Source: Bacillus sp. NTK034
GTDB taxonomy: Bacteria; Bacillota; Bacilli; Bacillales; Cytobacillaceae
DNA: 64,000 nt
Assembly: GCF_017303275.1 (NCBI RefSeq)
Contig: NZ_JAFKOJ010000002.1
Coordinates: 310,001 to 374,000 of the forward strand
Direction: 5' to 3'
How positions within the stretch are numbered: position 1 is the first letter of the stretch; the number at the start of each line of letters is the position of its first letter. Positions 1 through 8,453 of the stretch are shown piece by piece. Made by a program: the position numbers and the translations under genes. The notes under the pieces were generated by a model. That model saw only the letters and a program-made list of their open reading frames with translations, made no database searches and had not been told where the DNA came from.

Positions 1-190
1 CTGCTATATTGCAGAAAAGAAAAGCTCCAAGATGAAATTCATCTTATCTTTGTGCCAGTTTCCACCATCCACTGGCTCTCTATAAACAGGGAGATAAGAC
101 TTAATAGAGTCTCTTCATAGCTTTTTAATATAATGTTTTAAAGTATAAGTGTGATTATATTATGCCTGCAGGAAACCGTCAATGCCAAAT

Positions 191-211
191 TTGAAAAATT
201 CAATTTTTCAA
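191..211. repeat. AT-rich perfect palindrome 3' of the phosphatase gene
   Basis: Two 10-base arms (TTGAAAAATT and AATTTTTCAA) flank a single C just beyond the stop codon of the minus-strand histidine phosphatase gene. It could be a weak transcription end or a protein-binding dyad. No U-run follows it on the minus strand, so a classical terminator is doubtful. Confidence 0.35.
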
Positions 212-215
212 GTCA

Positions 216-761
216 TTACTTTTCGTTCCAAATCCGCCTCCAAACCGCACCCTCACTATCTGCCTTAATTTCGAAAACATCCGGGTTGCTCATCTTCATA
301 AGATGCTCGAAGCCTGCATTTTCATCGAAATAGCGCAGCAGCAAAGTGGATAAATTGCCATGGCTGACCAGAACGAAATGATTTTCTTTAGAAGCAATTA
401 ATTCACCCAGCAGGGAAGCAGCTCGTTCCATACCTGACGAATGGGATTCTCCACCTTCGAAAACCAGATCAAAATCGGAAAAGCTCAGCTTAAGCTTCTC
501 CTGCCAATCATCAAAAAGAATGGAGCTAAGCACCCTTTCCCCCAAACGGCTTTCCTCAACAATCTCAAGCTTTCTCGACTGTGCGAGCGGCCGGATAGTT
601 TCAATCGCCCGCACAAAAGGGCTTGAGTATATGCGATGAATTTCCTTGCCTTTAAAGAAATCAACTAGTTTTAACGCCTGTTCCCTTCCGCTTTCTGTCA
701 ATTTAGCGGAAAAAGGCTGGCCCTCAGCCTTTGCATGGCGCACGATATAGAAAGTTTTCAA
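216..761 (-). CDS. Histidine phosphatase family protein (phosphoglycerate mutase-like)
   Basis: The 181-residue protein begins MKTFYIVRHAKAEG, carrying the RHxxx signature of histidine phosphatases with the phospho-accepting His at residue 9. A second catalytic His lies in VSHGNLSTLLL near residue 130, and the Arg of YSSPFVRAIET also fits the family. It should hydrolyse a phosphate monoester in the cytoplasm; the substrate cannot be told from sequence. Translation starts at TTG, directly after the rnz stop codon, with AAGGAGAGGAG lying inside the 3' end of rnz. The two genes are therefore probably co-transcribed and translationally coupled. Confidence 0.88.
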   Translation of the reverse strand: MKTFYIVRHAKAEGQPFSAKLTESGREQALKLVDFFKGKEIHRIYSSPFVRAIETIRPLAQSRKLEIVEESRLGERVLSSILFDDWQEKLKLSFSDFDLVFEGGESHSSGMERAASLLGELIASKENHFVLVSHGNLSTLLLRYFDENAGFEHLMKMSNPDVFEIKADSEGAVWRRIWNEK

Positions 762-1700
762 TTAATTCTCCTCTCCTTTATCAAGCGGTATATGAATTTC
801 TTTAAAGTCCTCAGCCATTACCGTATTGGGGAAAATTGTCTGCGATTCCTTCACAAGCTGTTCCCAATCCTGGCGTTCATATCGTGAACTGATATGATTC
901 AGGCAAAGTTTCCTTGCGTTCGCCTTGCGAGCGACTTTGGCAGCCTGCAGGGTTGTCGAATGAAAATAATCGTATGCAAGCTTTTCTTCCCCTTGCGAGA
1001 AGGTTGCCTCATGAATTAATAGATCAGCATGAGCAGCTAATTCAATTGCCGCATCACAGATTCTGGTATCTCCCAGAACCGTGATAATTCTTCCCTTTTG
1101 AGCAGGGCCCAGAAAGTTCTTTGCTTCCAGAATACGCCCATCCTCAAGCTCTATGTTTTCGCCATTTTTTATTTTCTTATATATTGGACCCGGTTTGATT
1201 CCCGCTTCGGCAAGCTTATCCGCGAGCAATGTTCCCGGACGGTCCTTTTCAGTGACCCGGTAGCCATATGAAGGAATCCCGTGCTCGAGCAAGCGCGCTT
1301 CCACCTTAAAGTCTTTTTCATCCAATATAGTGCCATCACTGATTTCAGCAACTTTCAAAGGGTATTTCAGGTATGTGCCGCTGACAGAGAGCGAGACTTC
1401 AATATATTCTTTCAGCCCTTTTGGTCCATAGAGAGTCACCTCAGTATCACCGCCCTGAAAAGAGCGGCTGGACAGCAATCCGGGCAAGCCATAAATATGA
1501 TCTCCATGAAGATGGGTAATAAAGATTTTTTCAATTCTCCTCGGTTTAATGCTTGTATGTAATATTTGGTGCTGAGTAGCTTCCCCACAGTCAAAAAGCC
1601 AAATGCACCCTCTTTCATCCAGGAGCTTTAAAGCCATCGAAGATACATTCCTCAGTTTTGCTGGAATTCCCGCACCCGTACCCAAGAAAAAAACATCCAT
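762..1700 (-). CDS. rnz: Ribonuclease Z (tRNA 3'-processing endonuclease)
   Basis: RNase Z cuts the 3' trailer from tRNA precursors, mainly those lacking an encoded CCA. The 312-residue product has the usual short-form length and belongs to the metallo-beta-lactamase fold. The zinc motif [13 protein letters not shown] is at about residues 60-72. Further ligand regions are LGDTR (about 210) and the His of LNHISSRY near 268. It lies divergently to zwf, as yqjK does in B. subtilis, and its stop codon abuts the TTG start of the downstream phosphatase gene. Confidence 0.96.
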   Translation of the reverse strand: MDVFFLGTGAGIPAKLRNVSSMALKLLDERGCIWLFDCGEATQHQILHTSIKPRRIEKIFITHLHGDHIYGLPGLLSSRSFQGGDTEVTLYGPKGLKEYIEVSLSVSGTYLKYPLKVAEISDGTILDEKDFKVEARLLEHGIPSYGYRVTEKDRPGTLLADKLAEAGIKPGPIYKKIKNGENIELEDGRILEAKNFLGPAQKGRIITVLGDTRICDAAIELAAHADLLIHEATFSQGEEKLAYDYFHSTTLQAAKVARKANARKLCLNHISSRYERQDWEQLVKESQTIFPNTVMAEDFKEIHIPLDKGEEN

Positions 1701-2035
1701 TGAAAAAAACAGCCTCCTTTCCGGCAGTTCGGATTAAAAACCTGTCAGGCCTTACCAGTTCGAATATAAACAATATACCATAGCATCCTCGGAATTCATT
1801 CTAAAACAATTGGTTTTTGTTTTATTTGACAGGATAGTTCCTGGCCTTTAGAAAGAAACTATGTTAAAAAGGACAAACTTAATATTTGCGAAAATAGCTT
1901 TAAACAGATACAATTTTATACTTGTACAGACGTTTTTTTTCGAATGCAATATAACAGCTTTTTCTAAAGCTGCTGGCGGACAAATGTCAGTCCAGCCTTA
2001 CATACAGAAATTTGTCGAAAAGAGGTTCTAGAATC
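1701..2035. other. Divergent intergenic region rnz/zwf with leader hairpins
   Basis: This 335-base AT-rich stretch must hold the promoters of rnz (minus) and zwf (plus). I could not fix either promoter with confidence. Close to zwf there is a hairpin with arms CAGCTTT (1955-1961) and AAAGCTG (1966-1972) and loop TTCT. A second possible hairpin pairs GGAC (1977-1981 region) with GTCC near 1990. Neither is followed by a U-run. No gene is visible here. Confidence 0.5.
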
Positions 2036-3538
2036 GTGAAATCAAACGAAAAACCGACCGCATTAATAATGATATTTGGGGCAACGGGGGATTTGGCAAA
2101 AAGAAAATTGTTTCCCTCACTTTACCGCTTGTACAAAAAAGGCAGGCTGTCTGAACGTTTCGCGGTAGTCGGGATTGCCAGAAGGCCGCTCTCGAATGAT
2201 GAATTTCAGGCAAGTGTCAAAACCTCTGTTGAGTCAGCTATTAAAGATAATGGAGAACTTGATGATTTTATTTCTCATTTTTACTACCATTCGCATGATG
2301 TGACGAATTCAAGCTCCTATTTGGCATTAAAGAGTATGGCCGAAAAATTGGATACTCATTATTCCCTTGAAGGCAACCGCATTTTCTACCTCGCCATGGC
2401 TCCTGAATTTTTTGGAACCATCGCAGAGCATTTAAAAGCCGATGGCCTGACGGATGTGGACGGCTTTAAGCGTCTTGTCATTGAAAAGCCTTTTGGTCAT
2501 GATTTGGAATCAGCGAAACAGCTTAATAAGCAAATTCGAAAAGCTTTTTCAGAAAATGAAATATACCGGATTGACCACTACTTAGGAAAAGATATGGTGC
2601 AAAATATTGAAGTTATCCGTTTTGCCAATGCCATTTTCGAACCTTTATGGAACAATCGCTACATCTCAAATATCCAGGTTACATCAAGCGAAGTATTGGG
2701 TGTAGAAGAACGCGGCCGTTACTATGAAAAAAGCGGTGCTCTTCGTGACATGGTTCAAAACCATATGATGCAAATGGTTGCCCTCCTGGCAATGGAACCT
2801 CCAATCCGGCTGACAACGGATGAGATCAGATCTGAAAAAGTGAAGGTATTAAGAGCCATGCGTCCGCTTGAAGGGGATCAGGTGAAAGAATACTTTGTCC
2901 GCGGCCAATATGGAAAAGGCCAAATAAACGGACAGGAAGTCCCCGCTTACAATGAAGAACCGATGGTGGATGAACAATCAAACACCGAAACTTATGTTGC
3001 TGGCAAGCTGATGATTGACAATTTCCGCTGGGCAGGTGTGCCAATCTACATTCGCACTGGAAAAAGAATGGCTGCAAAATCAACGAAAATTGTTATCCAG
3101 TTCAAGGATATTCCGATGAACTTATATTATCAGACTGAGCAAACGTTAAATCCGAACCTTCTGGTCATCCATATTCAGCCTGAAGAAGGAATTACCCTTT
3201 ATTTGAATGCACAAAAATCAGGTCAAAACATGGAAGCCACACCAGTAAAATTAAACTTTGCCAACAAAGGCATCGATGATATGAATACGCCTGAGGCCTA
3301 TGAAAGGCTATTATATGATTGCATGCGAGGAGACGCAACCAACTTTACCCACTGGGATGAAGTGGCCCTTTCCTGGAGTTTTGTCGACAAAATTTCCGAC
3401 GTATGGGAAAACACTAAAGAAGGTGGCTTCCCTAACTACGAATCCGGTTCAATGGGTCCAAACGAAGCAGACCAGCTGCTTGAAAAAGACGGTTTCTTCT
3501 GGTGGCCAGTAACAGACCTTGATGTTGAACAATGCTAA
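2036..3538 (+). CDS. zwf: Glucose-6-phosphate 1-dehydrogenase
   Basis: Zwf oxidises glucose-6-phosphate to 6-phosphogluconolactone with NADP and opens the oxidative pentose-phosphate pathway. The nucleotide-binding motif GATGDLAKRKLF is near residue 15 and the substrate/catalytic motif RIDHYLGK near residue 180. I chose the GTG at 2036 because AAAGAGG lies 10 bases upstream and because the protein then aligns with the usual start (MKSNEKPTALIMIFGATGD, 500 aa). An in-frame TTG at 2012 would add eight residues and lacks a ribosome binding site. The gene is convergent with gndA, the third enzyme of the same pathway. Confidence 0.96.
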   Translation: MKSNEKPTALIMIFGATGDLAKRKLFPSLYRLYKKGRLSERFAVVGIARRPLSNDEFQASVKTSVESAIKDNGELDDFISHFYYHSHDVTNSSSYLALKSMAEKLDTHYSLEGNRIFYLAMAPEFFGTIAEHLKADGLTDVDGFKRLVIEKPFGHDLESAKQLNKQIRKAFSENEIYRIDHYLGKDMVQNIEVIRFANAIFEPLWNNRYISNIQVTSSEVLGVEERGRYYEKSGALRDMVQNHMMQMVALLAMEPPIRLTTDEIRSEKVKVLRAMRPLEGDQVKEYFVRGQYGKGQINGQEVPAYNEEPMVDEQSNTETYVAGKLMIDNFRWAGVPIYIRTGKRMAAKSTKIVIQFKDIPMNLYYQTEQTLNPNLLVIHIQPEEGITLYLNAQKSGQNMEATPVKLNFANKGIDDMNTPEAYERLLYDCMRGDATNFTHWDEVALSWSFVDKISDVWENTKEGGFPNYESGSMGPNEADQLLEKDGFFWWPVTDLDVEQC

Positions 3539-3546
3539 ATAATTTT

Positions 3547-3574
3547 CGACCCCCCTGCCGCGGCAGGGGGGTCG
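3547..3574. terminator. Perfect 28-bp GC-rich palindrome between zwf and gndA
   Basis: CGACCCCCCTGCCG is followed directly by its exact complement, giving 14-base arms with no spacer. It lies 8 bases after the zwf stop codon and is followed by TTTAG. It should act as the zwf terminator and can fold equally on the other strand. Confidence 0.8.
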
Positions 3575-3609
3575 TTTAGTGAATGCCATAATTCAGCTTC
3601 CTGCAATAC

Positions 3610-3641
3610 AAAAAAACAGCGCCTTTTGGACGCTGTTTTTA
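3610..3641 (-). terminator. Rho-independent terminator of gndA
   Basis: On the minus strand ACAGCGTCC, a loop of about four A residues and GGCGCTGT are followed by seven T residues. It sits immediately downstream of the gndA stop codon. Confidence 0.85.
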
Positions 3642-3643
3642 TA

Positions 3644-5053
3644 TTACTCCATCCAATTGGTATGGAAGATGCCTTCTTTGTCTGTACGCTGATAAGTGTG
3701 TGCGCCAAAGTAGTCACGCTGTGCCTGAAGAAGGTTAGCAGGCAAAGTTTCTGTGCGGTAGCTGTCATAATAGGACAGCGCAGCAGAGAAGCATGGTACA
3801 GGGATGCCGTTTTTCACAGCCGTACTGATAATTTCACGGGTAGCATCCTGGTAGCTTTCCACGATTTCCTTGAAATACGGATCAAGAAGCAGGTTCTTTA
3901 AACCAGGCTCACGGTCATATGCTTCCTTAATTTTTTGAAGGAATTGGGCACGGATAATGCATCCGCCGCGGAAAATCATAGCAATATCGCCGTATTTAAG
4001 ATCCCATCCATATTCTTCGGATGCTGCTCTCATTTGAGCAAAGCCTTGTGCGTATGAGCAGATTTTGCTCATGTAAAGGGCTTTGCGGACACTTTCGATA
4101 AAGGCTTTTTTATCGCCGGCGAATTCCGATGCGGCTGGCCCGCGCAGAACTTTGCTTGCGTTGACACGCTCTTCTTTCATAGCAGAAATGAATCGGGCAA
4201 ATACGGATTCAGTAATGATTGGAAGCGGTACACCGAGGTCAAGCGCACTTTGGCTTGTCCATTTGCCGGTTCCCTTTTGGCCAGCTGTGTCAAGAATGAC
4301 ATCTACCAGCGGCTTGCCGGTTTCATCATCTTTTTTCGTGAAGATATCAGCCGTGATTTCAATTAGATAGCTGTCAAGCTCACCTTTATTCCAATCGGCA
4401 AATACTTCATGAAGCTCCTCAGCAGTCAAGCCAAGCACATTTTTCAAAAGAAAATAAGATTCGGAAATCAGCTGCATATCACCGTATTCAATGCCGTTGT
4501 GGACCATTTTTACATAATGGCCTGCCCCATCCGGACCGATGTATGTTGTGCATGCTTCACCACTAACCTTTGCCGCGATATCTTGAAAAATCGGGGCAAC
4601 CAGCTCGTAGGCTTCTTTTTGGCCGCCAGGCATAATCGAAGGCCCTTTTAATGCGCCTTCTTCACCGCCGGATACTCCTGTACCGATGAAGTGGATGCCC
4701 AGCTCGCTTAATTCCTTATTGCGGCGCTGTGTGTCCACAAAGAAGGTATTTCCGCCATCAATCAGAATATCCCCATTATCCAATAAAGGCTTTAACTGCT
4801 CAATTGTCGCATCTGTCGGACCGCCTGCTTTAACCATAAGCATGATTTTACGCGGTTTTTCCAGGGAATCCACAAACTCTTCAAGTGTATATGTACCTTT
4901 AAAATTTCTTCCTTCCACTTCTCTAAGCATCTCATCCGTTTTTTCACGTGAGCGGTTAAAAACGGATACAGAGTAACCTCTGCTTTCAATATTCATGGCA
5001 AGATTTTTGCCCATTACGGCTAAGCCGATAACACCAAACTGTGATTTCGTCAT
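3644..5053 (-). CDS. gndA: 6-phosphogluconate dehydrogenase, NADP-dependent, decarboxylating
   Basis: The enzyme converts 6-phosphogluconate to ribulose-5-phosphate with release of CO2 and NADPH. The 469-residue length is normal for the family. The Rossmann motif [15 protein letters not shown] is at residues 7-21 and the substrate motif [15 protein letters not shown] is near residue 185. The C-terminal [13 protein letters not shown] tail is also typical. It faces zwf across a terminator, so the two pathway genes are adjacent but transcribed from separate promoters. The neighbour order rnz-zwf-gndA-dinB matches B. subtilis. Confidence 0.97.
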   Translation of the reverse strand: MTKSQFGVIGLAVMGKNLAMNIESRGYSVSVFNRSREKTDEMLREVEGRNFKGTYTLEEFVDSLEKPRKIMLMVKAGGPTDATIEQLKPLLDNGDILIDGGNTFFVDTQRRNKELSELGIHFIGTGVSGGEEGALKGPSIMPGGQKEAYELVAPIFQDIAAKVSGEACTTYIGPDGAGHYVKMVHNGIEYGDMQLISESYFLLKNVLGLTAEELHEVFADWNKGELDSYLIEITADIFTKKDDETGKPLVDVILDTAGQKGTGKWTSQSALDLGVPLPIITESVFARFISAMKEERVNASKVLRGPAASEFAGDKKAFIESVRKALYMSKICSYAQGFAQMRAASEEYGWDLKYGDIAMIFRGGCIIRAQFLQKIKEAYDREPGLKNLLLDPYFKEIVESYQDATREIISTAVKNGIPVPCFSAALSYYDSYRTETLPANLLQAQRDYFGAHTYQRTDKEGIFHTNWME

Positions 5054-5226
5054 CTTTTTATTACTTCCCTTCTAGCCTTTATGCGTGTAATTGCTTGTTC
5101 AAAAAAAGCTTTCTTAAGAGTTTTTATGAACATTTAATCCAATAAAAGAATCCACTTTACTTTAGCAAGATTCCTATTCTTATTCAACTTTCCTGTCTTA
5201 GTTTAGCTTATAGCCGCCTGAAAAAC

Positions 5227-6525
5227 TCATGAAATATCATCTTTTTCTTTTTTATTGCCCCTTTCAGGCATACTATGCAAAAAGTCTTTATTAAAGCTGG
5301 TATCAGTGCCGATTTTGGGGCGGGTCAATTTCATTTCCGAAAGTGCACCTGCATTGTCGATTATTTTAGTTCCGTATTTCTTGCGCAAAAGTTCCATTGT
5401 CTGAAATAACGGCTCCTTTCTGGCATCCTTTTCAAAACTGAATAGATCCAGCTGTTTAACCGCCTGTTCGGGATAAACAAGGTCTGTTCCTGTAATGCCC
5501 AGCAATCGTACTGCATTTCCATTCCAATGTTTTATAAAAAGCTCTTTTGCCATTTGATAAATATCTTTATCCTGCTGAATCGGATTCTTCAGTTTGCGGC
5601 TTCTGGTAATGGTTTTCCGGTCCTTATACCGAATGGTAATCCCCAGAGATACCGCCATTACTTTTTTCCTTTTCAGTCTGGAAGAAACCTGTGCAGCCAA
5701 TTTTTCAAGCACCTGAAGCAGCTCTCTTTGATTTGAAACGTCCCTTGGCAGTGTAGTCGAATTCCCCACACTTTTAAATTCAGAAGCCGATTCCGGATCG
5801 ACTTTTCTAAGATCTTGGCCATTAGCTTTTTGTTTCAGTCTCGGGCCATTGATGCCCAGGGCTGCTTTTAAAATAATTTCATCCGCTTTTGCCAATTCGC
5901 CGATAGTGGTGATGTTGAGATTTCTCAGCTTTTCCCCGGTTTTCTTGCCGACTCCGTGCATTTCTTCCACTTGCATTGGCCATAGAATATGCGGTACATC
6001 TCTTTTTCTGAGAACAGTAATCCCCATTGGCTTTTTCATGTCAGAAGCCATCTTGGCTAAAAATTTGTTGGGAGCAACACCGATGCTGCAGGGCAAATCG
6101 AGCTGCTGAAAGATCTGCTTCTGTATCGTATCGGCAATCTCTATTGGGCTCCCAAACTCATAGCTGTCTGTTATGTCCACATATCCTTCATCAATGGATA
6201 CAGGTTCAACAAGGGAGGAATATTCGTGCAATATATCAAACATTCCCATAGAAGCTGCACGATATCTCTCAAAATTTGGCTTCATTATAATCAGCTGGGG
6301 ACAGAGCTTTTTAGCCTCCCATAGAGGCATGGTGGTTTTTACGCCGAAGCTCCTTGCCTCATAGCTGCAAGTCACAATTATTCCGCGCCTCTCCTCCGGA
6401 TTGCCTGCGATCGCTAAAGGCTTGCCCTTTAATGTGGGATCATAAGCCATTTCAACCGAAGCATAAAAACTATTCATATCAACATGGAGGATAACTCTCC
6501 CGTTTTTTGGATACATTTGTTTCAT
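5227..6525 (-). CDS. dinB: DNA polymerase IV (Y-family translesion polymerase, YqjH type)
   Basis: This 432-residue error-prone polymerase copies past damaged template bases. The palm motif HVDMNSFYASVE is at residues 14-25, followed by the metal-binding SIDEGYVDITD near 110 (the usual form is SIDEAYLD, so Ala is replaced by Gly). Helix-hairpin-helix and little-finger domains follow. A beta-clamp binding motif QLDLF lies near residue 360. An unusual basic tail of about 60 residues follows the clamp motif. The start is preceded by a weak GGAAGTG, so an in-frame ATG three codons later is possible. Confidence 0.93.
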   Translation of the reverse strand: MKQMYPKNGRVILHVDMNSFYASVEMAYDPTLKGKPLAIAGNPEERRGIIVTCSYEARSFGVKTTMPLWEAKKLCPQLIIMKPNFERYRAASMGMFDILHEYSSLVEPVSIDEGYVDITDSYEFGSPIEIADTIQKQIFQQLDLPCSIGVAPNKFLAKMASDMKKPMGITVLRKRDVPHILWPMQVEEMHGVGKKTGEKLRNLNITTIGELAKADEIILKAALGINGPRLKQKANGQDLRKVDPESASEFKSVGNSTTLPRDVSNQRELLQVLEKLAAQVSSRLKRKKVMAVSLGITIRYKDRKTITRSRKLKNPIQQDKDIYQMAKELFIKHWNGNAVRLLGITGTDLVYPEQAVKQLDLFSFEKDARKEPLFQTMELLRKKYGTKIIDNAGALSEMKLTRPKIGTDTSFNKDFLHSMPERGNKKEKDDIS

Positions 6526-6608
6526 GCCGGCACTTCCCTGTAAAAATAATTCAATTCTATTTTAGCAGAAATTTTTCTTTTCTTTTATTAGAAGGATTTT
6601 ATAAAAGC

Positions 6609-6639
6609 AAAAACAGAGAATCTTGATCCCCTGTTTTTA
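6609..6639 (-). terminator. Terminator of the cheW-like gene
   Basis: On the minus strand AAAAACAGGGGATC pairs with GATTCTCTGTTTTT, using two G-U pairs, and ends in a T-run. It lies just past the stop codon of the gene at 6650. Confidence 0.75.
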
Positions 6640-6649
6640 TATTCGATCA

Positions 6650-7126
6650 CTATGCTGTTGTGTGCTGCGTTTTCATATACTCCTTTATTTCCCTTATTCC
6701 TTCCAGAGATTCCACCAGCTTTGCAGGGTCGATTATGGTAATCAGCCTGCTTTCGATATTGGCTACACCTGTAAAATAATTGGTCTTTTGATAGGCAATC
6801 AAACCTGGCTGTTTCAGGCAGTCTGCTGGAATATCGAGAATTTCCTTGGCTTCATTCACTAGCACTCCGAATGATAGCTCGTCTGTCTGCAGCACGATCA
6901 TTCTTGCTGAGTCGCTATCGGGCAGTGTCCGGCTGTAAAGAATTTCTTCAAAATCAACAACGGGAATTAGCTCTCCCCGGACTTTAACAATTCCTCTTAC
7001 ATGACTAGGCAAATGAGGAATCGGTGTAATGCCCTCCATTTTTTCAATTGATATAACAAAAGGAATGGGCGTGGCATACTCCTCATTTCCTGCACAGAAA
7101 ACGACAGCTTTATTATTTTCAGTCAT
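6650..7126 (-). CDS. CheW-domain chemotaxis coupling protein
   Basis: The whole 158-residue protein is one CheW domain: an N-terminal strand AVVFCAGNEEYATPI, the signature HVRGIVKVRGELIPVVDFEEIL at about residues 41-62 and the C-terminal GVANIESRLITIIDPAKL. CheW proteins bridge chemoreceptors and the kinase CheA. It is monocistronic, with its own terminator and an AGGAGG-type ribosome binding site, and no other chemotaxis gene is in view. It is therefore either a CheW paralogue or the sole CheW moved out of the flagellar operon. There is no receiver domain, so it is not a full CheV. Confidence 0.88.
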   Translation of the reverse strand: MTENNKAVVFCAGNEEYATPIPFVISIEKMEGITPIPHLPSHVRGIVKVRGELIPVVDFEEILYSRTLPDSDSARMIVLQTDELSFGVLVNEAKEILDIPADCLKQPGLIAYQKTNYFTGVANIESRLITIIDPAKLVESLEGIREIKEYMKTQHTTA

Positions 7127-7218
7127 TCCATTTCCTCCTCGGAAACTCTTATGTATAGAACTAATATACCATAGCCATTATTTTCTAACTAGTGAGGAAA
7201 CTAATTGAATTCAGTAAT

Positions 7219-7246
7219 ATAAAAAAGAGAACCGCATCGGGTTCCC
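7219..7246 (-). terminator. Terminator of the yqjE-like peptidase gene
   Basis: The minus strand reads GGGAACC, loop CGATGC, GGTTCTC, then six T residues. It lies just after the stop codon of the M20 peptidase gene. Confidence 0.75.
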
Positions 7247-7263
7247 TTTCTTTAAGCTTACGC

Positions 7264-8376
7264 TTAGACTTCTTCTATAATGGCAATAACCATTTCAGCC
7301 AATTTATTTAATTCTTCAATTGGCATGCGCTCATTGGTTGTATGAATTTCTTCATAGCCAACAGCAAGATTGACTGTAGGAATTCCTAAACCGGCAATAA
7401 CGTTCGCATCGCTTCCGCCGCCGCTGTGAAGAAGCTCGGAGCTCCTGCCAATCTTGGCAGCGGCTCTGCGGGCTACCTCAACGACATGGTCGCCTTCGCC
7501 AAATTTAAAGCCAGGGTACATAACCTGAACATCCACTTCAGCTTTGCCGCCCATTTCTTCGGCAGCACTTTCAAAAGCTTCTTTCATTTTAGCTACCTGC
7601 TGTTCCATTTTTTCAGGAATTAATGAACGTGCTTCTGCTAAAATATCAACATGATCACACACGATATTCGTCTGCTGGCCGCCTTCAAAACGCCCAATGT
7701 TAGCCGTTGTTTCTTCATCAATGCGGCCAAGCGGCATTCTTGAAATCGCTTTCGCTGCCATAGTGATAGCAGAAATGCCTTTCTCAGGGGCTACACCGGC
7801 ATGTGCTGTTTTCCCTAGAATAGCAGCTTTTACTTTTGCTTGTGTCGGAGCGGCAACGATAATATTTCCCACTTTTCCGTCACTGTCCAGTGCATAGCCG
7901 AACTTCGCTTTAACAAGTGAAGGATCGAGTACCTTCGCTCCGACCAGTCCGGATTCTTCACCAACTGTGATTATAAACTGGATAGTTCCATGAGCAATAT
8001 TCTGCTCTTTCAGGACTTTAACAACTTCCAGCATAACAGCAAGTCCTGCCTTGTCGTCGGCACCCAGGATCGTTGTTCCATCTGTTACAACATAGCCGTC
8101 CTTAATGCAAGGTTTAATTCCTTTTCCAGGAACAACCGTATCCATATGGGAAGTAAAATAAATTGTGTCTGTTCCTTCTTTAGTTCCCTGCAGAGTGCAG
8201 ATGAGGTTGCCTGCACCGTGTCCGGTCTGTGCAGTTGTATCGTCTTCGTACACCTCAACCCCAAGATCCCTGAATTTTTTCTTCAGGACTTTTGCAATTT
8301 GAGCTTCATACTTTGTTTCAGAATCAATTTGCACCAGTTCCAGAAATTCGTTTAATAAGCGTTCCTCATTAATCAT
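7264..8376 (-). CDS. yqjE: M20 family peptidase (PepT-like, YqjE)
   Basis: The 370-residue protein is a zinc aminopeptidase of the M20 family, probably removing N-terminal residues from small peptides in the cytoplasm. The metal-site regions are TSHMDTVVPG (about residue 75-84), LGADDKAGLA (about 104-113) and the catalytic ITVGEESGLVGAKVLD (about 136). A C-terminal HSGGGSDANV and EEIHTTNERM carry the last ligands. Length and gene position match YqjE. A GGAGG lies about a dozen bases before the ATG. It is separated from the next gene and has its own terminator. Confidence 0.92.
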   Translation of the reverse strand: MINEERLLNEFLELVQIDSETKYEAQIAKVLKKKFRDLGVEVYEDDTTAQTGHGAGNLICTLQGTKEGTDTIYFTSHMDTVVPGKGIKPCIKDGYVVTDGTTILGADDKAGLAVMLEVVKVLKEQNIAHGTIQFIITVGEESGLVGAKVLDPSLVKAKFGYALDSDGKVGNIIVAAPTQAKVKAAILGKTAHAGVAPEKGISAITMAAKAISRMPLGRIDEETTANIGRFEGGQQTNIVCDHVDILAEARSLIPEKMEQQVAKMKEAFESAAEEMGGKAEVDVQVMYPGFKFGEGDHVVEVARRAAAKIGRSSELLHSGGGSDANVIAGLGIPTVNLAVGYEEIHTTNERMPIEELNKLAEMVIAIIEEV

Positions 8377-8453
8377 TTATGTACAAACCTCCAAATTTAA
8401 GCTTACTAAGCAAGTATAACTCCAAAATTTTGGCACAGCAAATAAGGAATCAT

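Noticed and set aside
1..120. Open frame from the left edge to TAG at 118-120 on the plus strand (39 codons)
   Set aside because: It could be the end of a gene entering from the left, but the translated residues match nothing I recognise and a 39-codon open frame is expected by chance.
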